Source: Haematococcus lacustris (lineage: Eukaryota; Chlorophyta; Chlorophyceae; Chlamydomonadales; Haematococcaceae). From it: a stretch of 64,000 nt of DNA. Shown one piece after another: positions 60,300 to 64,000 of the stretch (its first letter is position 1; each line of letters begins with the position of its first letter). Location of the stretch: NCBI GenBank assembly GCA_030144725.1, contig JASKMD010000006.1, positions 3,434,977 through 3,498,976 on the forward strand, in the 5' to 3' direction. The position numbers were made by a program, and so were the translations under genes. Under the pieces are notes generated by a model. That model saw nothing but the letters and a program-made list of their open reading frames with translations. It did not search any database and had not been told where the DNA came from.

Positions 60300-61830
60300 C
60301 ACAGTAAAGCACCTAAGTTGGGACACCCCGTTTCTCGTGTTCTCTTGATTCTTTACCGAAAGCCCCCGTTTCTTTTCCGCGCATCGCGTTCTTAGGTGGT
60401 TACTAGGGTGGTTGTCGGCCCGCGTCATGTTTGCGCGTTGTGGGAGCAGAGATCTCAACACTGCCGGGGCCGCCGGTTTGAACCCCATCGGGAGTTAAGG
60501 CCCGGCCGCGACTACCAGGAGCGTTTCAGGAAGCTTCCTTAACGCTCCTAGATACCTTGGTGGGTAACAAAGATGGTGCAGTCGGTGCGCTGTGTCAAAT
60601 GTGCGACTGTCCGGCCGTAGCGCTCGCCATGTTGGGAGGTAATTTTCGCATGTAACAAAAAATGACCTTTCTAATTGCAGAGCTCAGGCCCCGGCCCTTG
60701 CTCAGATGATCACCGCTTCTGCCACACGCGCTAGGTGGTCTAGCAAAGCTTCTAACGGGGCACGCCACAGGGCTAGCATGCTTGCAGCCGCCGCTCGGGC
60801 CCTCTCCAAGTTCAAAAGGGGGGCTACGCGCCCTTCTGTGCGTGCTGTGGCAAAACAGCATGGCGTCCCCCGCTCCAACCTCAACGACTTCATCAACATG
60901 GGGGGTGGGTTGCTACAAGGGGGAGACTGACAGCTTTGACTTAGGCAGAGGAGATGCAGCTGGTCAGCATTGTCAAGGGGGTATAAGCGTAGGGTAGGGG
61001 GGTGACCAGATTGGGCCTCCTTGGAGTAGTGCAGTGGGCCTGCGAGGTCCGTGTGAGCAAGGGCCTGCCACACCTTTTCCGTGATGCAAGCCCGAGCAGC
61101 AATTGAAGCCATGGAATCAAACTGAATTTAATAGTATGAATTAATTAAAAATATTACCATACTAAACGAAGTCATTGAAGCGGGCCTTTGCCAAGACAGG
61201 CTTATTCACCCCCAACAAGGAGCAGCTGCTGGCAACTGCTTAAGCCTCCATCCAAGCTGGCAAGAGCACGGCGACTCTGGCACAATGGAAGGCCTAAATG
61301 TGACCAACGATATGATGGATGCAACTTTCAGTTGGTGAATGGAGGAGCAACCTCCGTTGTATTTTCGGACAGTGGGCCACTTCTACAACAGGCAGGAGCT
61401 GGAAGAGCAGCTTTCCATGAGGGCAGCTCAGTATGGCGGAGGGGCTTGCGTGGAGAGGGGGTGCACATCGTGGTGCTTTAACTTTCGACTCACAACACCG
61501 CTTTTATGTGGATTTTTGGTGCCATCTGGTGCTAGGACCTATAGTGATACAGTGCCGAAAAGGGCAGGACCAAATTTCTCCTGAAAAATGTTTATACTTG
61601 AGCGTCTCAACATAGGTGCACTTAGTTTGGAAAACCGGTTTTAGGGGGGGTATCCCACTGGCCAAGTCATAAGTCTCCAGTCCTTGAGAATTATACTAAG
61701 CTGGAGGCATCGGCAGCTAGAGGACTTGTAGATCTCTCCAACGATATGAGTTGCATTCGTTTTGTCCAAGCAAGTGATGAGTTGTGCCACCCCCCGTTTC
61801 AAAATGTCCCAACTTAGGTGCTTATCTGTG
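60300..61830 (+). mobile_element. pogo-like (Tc1/mariner superfamily) element, 1.53 kb, deleted transposase
   Basis: Inverted ends share AAGCACCTAAGTTGGGACA (left from 60307, right complement to about 61823) within an outer CACAG...CTGTG, and the flanks are TA (60298-60299, 61831-61832). Removing it restores CCGTCAATTATAGCC, exactly the unit of the host minisatellite. A plus-strand frame at 60706-60930 includes AAARALSKFKRGATRPSVRA and AKQHGVPRSNL, a helix-turn-helix of Psq type. Further on, KRAFAKTGLFTPNKEQLL (about 61178) resembles the C-terminal end of pogo/Tigger DDE transposases. The catalytic middle is missing, so it cannot move by itself. Confidence 0.8.
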
Positions 61831-61832
61831 TA

Positions 61833-61975
61833 TAGCCAACCGTCAATTACAGCCAACCGCCAATTATAGCCAACCGGCAATTATAGCAACCGCCAATTAT
61901 AGCCAACCGTCAATTATAGCCAACCGTCAATTATAGCCAACCGCCATTTATAGCCAACCGACAAGTCGCAACCAC
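61833..61975. repeat. minisatellite (CCAACCGTCAATTATAG type), inverted copy
   Basis: About eight tandem 17-bp units, the inverted counterpart of 20776-20880 and the target of the pogo-like insertion. Confidence 0.85.
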
Positions 61976-63398
61976 TGCACATGGCAACACACAATCTTAT
62001 CCTCATATCACGCGCTTTGCACCTCCGTGTACCTCATGCAATTTATGCGCCCATGCCCTTCATTTCTTCATCATGCAATTCATCTATGCATTCGCATGCA
62101 CTCCATCATAGCAAAGCTAACTTGCATGCGCTTCACCCCATAGAAGAGGAAGCCCCGCCTAATACACAGCACCATGAACACCACTTGCAACACAACATGA
62201 CAAACAGATGACTAAGCAGTAGCCGCGACGTGAGTAGTGCCATGCCATGCATCATGCGTGGCATTCCAAAGGCTGGTGAGGGACAACAACGCTATCTAAG
62301 AGAGAATGGCAGGACTGGGAGGTGGTGAAGATGAAGGTAGTGGTAGCCTGAGCTGGGGCGGTGGGCAGGCTGGGAGCATCAAGATCACCACCTGTGTGAT
62401 GTGCGCCACCCTCAGCGCCTGCAACAACATTACTTGGTATTGGTAGCACGGAAGCCACCTCAAAAGTAACCCCACATTGGTAGCCGCAATGGATAAGTGA
62501 CTTGAGCTCCTGCAAACAAGGACATCAAAGAGGGTTTTGGCAGCCATCATGCACAATGTAAGACTCCATACCACCGGGATCTGCCCACCCTCCCCAAGGG
62601 GCACACAAGAGTGTGCTCACTGACCTGACTAAGCTTGAAGTTCTGTTTGACTTGATGATAGGCCAAAAGCATTAGCGTTAGCAACTCTGCAAGAGACAAA
62701 ACAAATACACGAATACAATACAAGCACACGCACACGAATACAATACAAGCACACGAATACAATTGCGCAAGCACATGTTGCTGCCCTGATTACTGCTAGC
62801 CCTGGCAGCTATGGCAATGGCAATAGCACGGCTGCCCTAGCGACCAAAAAGATGGTCACAGCGCCTACACGGTTGAGGGAAACACCTACGTTAATAGTTA
62901 CGATAGCAACATTGGGACAAGGACGTGGCGGCTGTAGCTGGGCACTTGAAGTGGCGGCGGAGGCGGCGGCCCGCTGAGTAAACATGTTATCCACAAGAAC
63001 GTGAACTCCACAAGAACGCTACGTTGTGACCTCCACAAGGGCGCTGGATGGCTTGCGGGTGTCCCTACGAGCAAATCGGAGGGGTGTTTGCCGATGGCGA
63101 TTTCAGTGAGACCATGCTGGTGCGTGGCAAGCCGCACCATCTCGGCAATAGTGAACTTCGAGCTCACCGATTTCAGGTTTGGTGCCAACGTCGTCGCCGT
63201 CATTGTCGCCGCCGCTCCATTCTCGTAGAAGAACGCCACTAGTGCCACGTCTATTGCGCGCGCCATAGCAACGAATGACCTTCACCAAACAACAAACAAA
63301 GAATGGCCTCAAATGTTACACTAAAGACAATGATCAGCTCGGCTCCGCCGAGCTCAGAATCGATTTATCGCCTCTGCAAATTGAAGTTATACAAGTTA

Positions 63399-63572
63399 AC
63401 TGCAACGTCGAAGCTTTTCCGGGTTTGTAAACAACCTCGGCCTCGCAGTTCCTCGTGAACGCTCTCGACCTCCGCCAGGGGCCTCCGGCCCCTGGCGTCG
63501 GTCTCGAGCGTTCACTCGGAACTGCTTCGGCCTCGGTCGTTTACAAACCCGGAAAAGCTTCGACGTTGCAGT
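63399..63572. mobile_element. 174-bp hairpin element, copy 2
   Basis: Same ends (ACTGCAAC / GTTGCAGT), same length and same TA flanks as 19162-19335. The arm segment next to the ends differs (GTCGAAGC in place of ACCGAACC) but is changed symmetrically in both arms. Confidence 0.75.
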
Positions 63573-63590
63573 TATCCTCATCGTAATCGT

Positions 63591-64000
63591 TAATAGACCT
63601 CGTTTTACAAATCGTTAATACGCTGTTAATTGGACCAGGCGCTGCAGTTATCAAAAAGTGCACGTCTATTAATGAAAGAGTCGCATGCATGTTTCAGCCC
63701 AAACCTCAACTTCCTGCCCAAACCTCAACTAAGTAGCAAACCATGGCAACATAGCAACTCGTATATCATGAAATTCCTCACTCTTAACATGACCTCCATT
63801 GGACCTAACATCACAAATGCATTCACAAATGCATTAATTGCATAAGCCAATTGCAGCTCAATTGGAGCCCCTTACTCCTAGCTGGGCTCTTTGCTGCTCC
63901 ATAGACTCCATTAGCATCTGTTGCTCGACATCTGCATTTGCAGCTGGAAGGCTGACATTTGCTCAGACATCATGCTTAGCTCCCCAGCAAACTCGCCACA
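63591..64000. other. right edge, no confident gene
   Basis: On the minus strand near the edge, a frame reads ELSMMSEQMSAFQLQMQMSS, a Met/Gln-rich coiled-coil-like piece that may continue past the window. Nothing else is seen. Confidence 0.3.

Larger units (their letters stand above)
60200..63590 (-). mobile_element. mobile element family A, copy 2 (inverted; carries a pogo-like insertion)
   Basis: Reverse-orientation relative of 19145-22805. It has the ATAACTTCAATT inverted ends at about 60202 and 63380, the CCGGATCTAAACGGTTTCTG terminal block, the minisatellite, and the block around 62020-62500. It also has an open minus-strand frame (63266-62898) reading MARAIDVALVAFFYENGAAA and then IAEMVRLATHQHGLTEIAIG. 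That frame is disrupted in copy 1. I do not recognise the protein. Without the nested 1.53-kb element the copy is about 1.85 kb. Confidence 0.65.

Overview
The window is nuclear DNA of a green alga. It is GC-rich and its genes are split into many short exons with GT-AG introns, plus at least two likely GC-AG introns. It carries (CA)n, (CTGGG)n and (CGGGGG)n arrays, and every recognisable protein is a eukaryotic housekeeping protein of green-lineage type. A degenerate repeat ORF at 13.99-14.56 kb resembles a repeat family I recall as very abundant in Haematococcus lacustris (Chlamydomonadales). That species call is an inference from memory; order Chlamydomonadales is the safer claim. Exon structures were read by hand from conserved frames, splice signals and codon phase. 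Layout: (1) 0-13 kb holds three genes: a YchF/EngD-type P-loop NTPase with a transit-peptide-like N terminus (minus, cut by the left edge), a large CLEC16A/GFS9(TT9) homologue (minus), and a short MIC10-like protein (plus, head to head with it). (2) 13-19 kb holds the repeat-ORF remnant and an unrecognised multi-exon minus-strand gene. (3) 19-32.7 kb is gene-poor and repeat-dense: a mobile-element copy with two nested insertions, a 14-bp-palindrome satellite at three loci, a 2.4-kb G-rich block, a hAT-type element with an 8-bp target duplication, and a degenerate transposon ORF. (4) 32.8-47.5 kb is a gene-dense block: DBP10/DDX54 RNA helicase (minus), CCDC12/Cwf18 (plus), a golgin-84-like protein (plus) and the TYKY/NDUFS8 subunit of complex I (plus). 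(5) 48-59.1 kb holds two adjacent multi-exon minus-strand genes, one with a putative HxD...H 2-oxoglutarate dioxygenase fold, and a small zinc-finger ORF. They are enclosed by two long arrays of the same 44-bp satellite in opposite orientations. (6) 59.1-64 kb holds a second, inverted copy of the 19-kb element with a pogo-like transposon inserted in its minisatellite. The housekeeping genes act in separate pathways (organelle NTPase, endosome/Golgi traffic, cristae, respiration, ribosome biogenesis, splicing) and form no operon or cluster. The most unusual region is 49.6-59.1 kb: a gene cassette bounded by inverted satellite arrays that end in 20-bp palindromes. It could be an undescribed large mobile element or a satellite-invaded locus. 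The nested transposons at both ends of the 19-63.6 kb stretch give unusually clear insertion histories.
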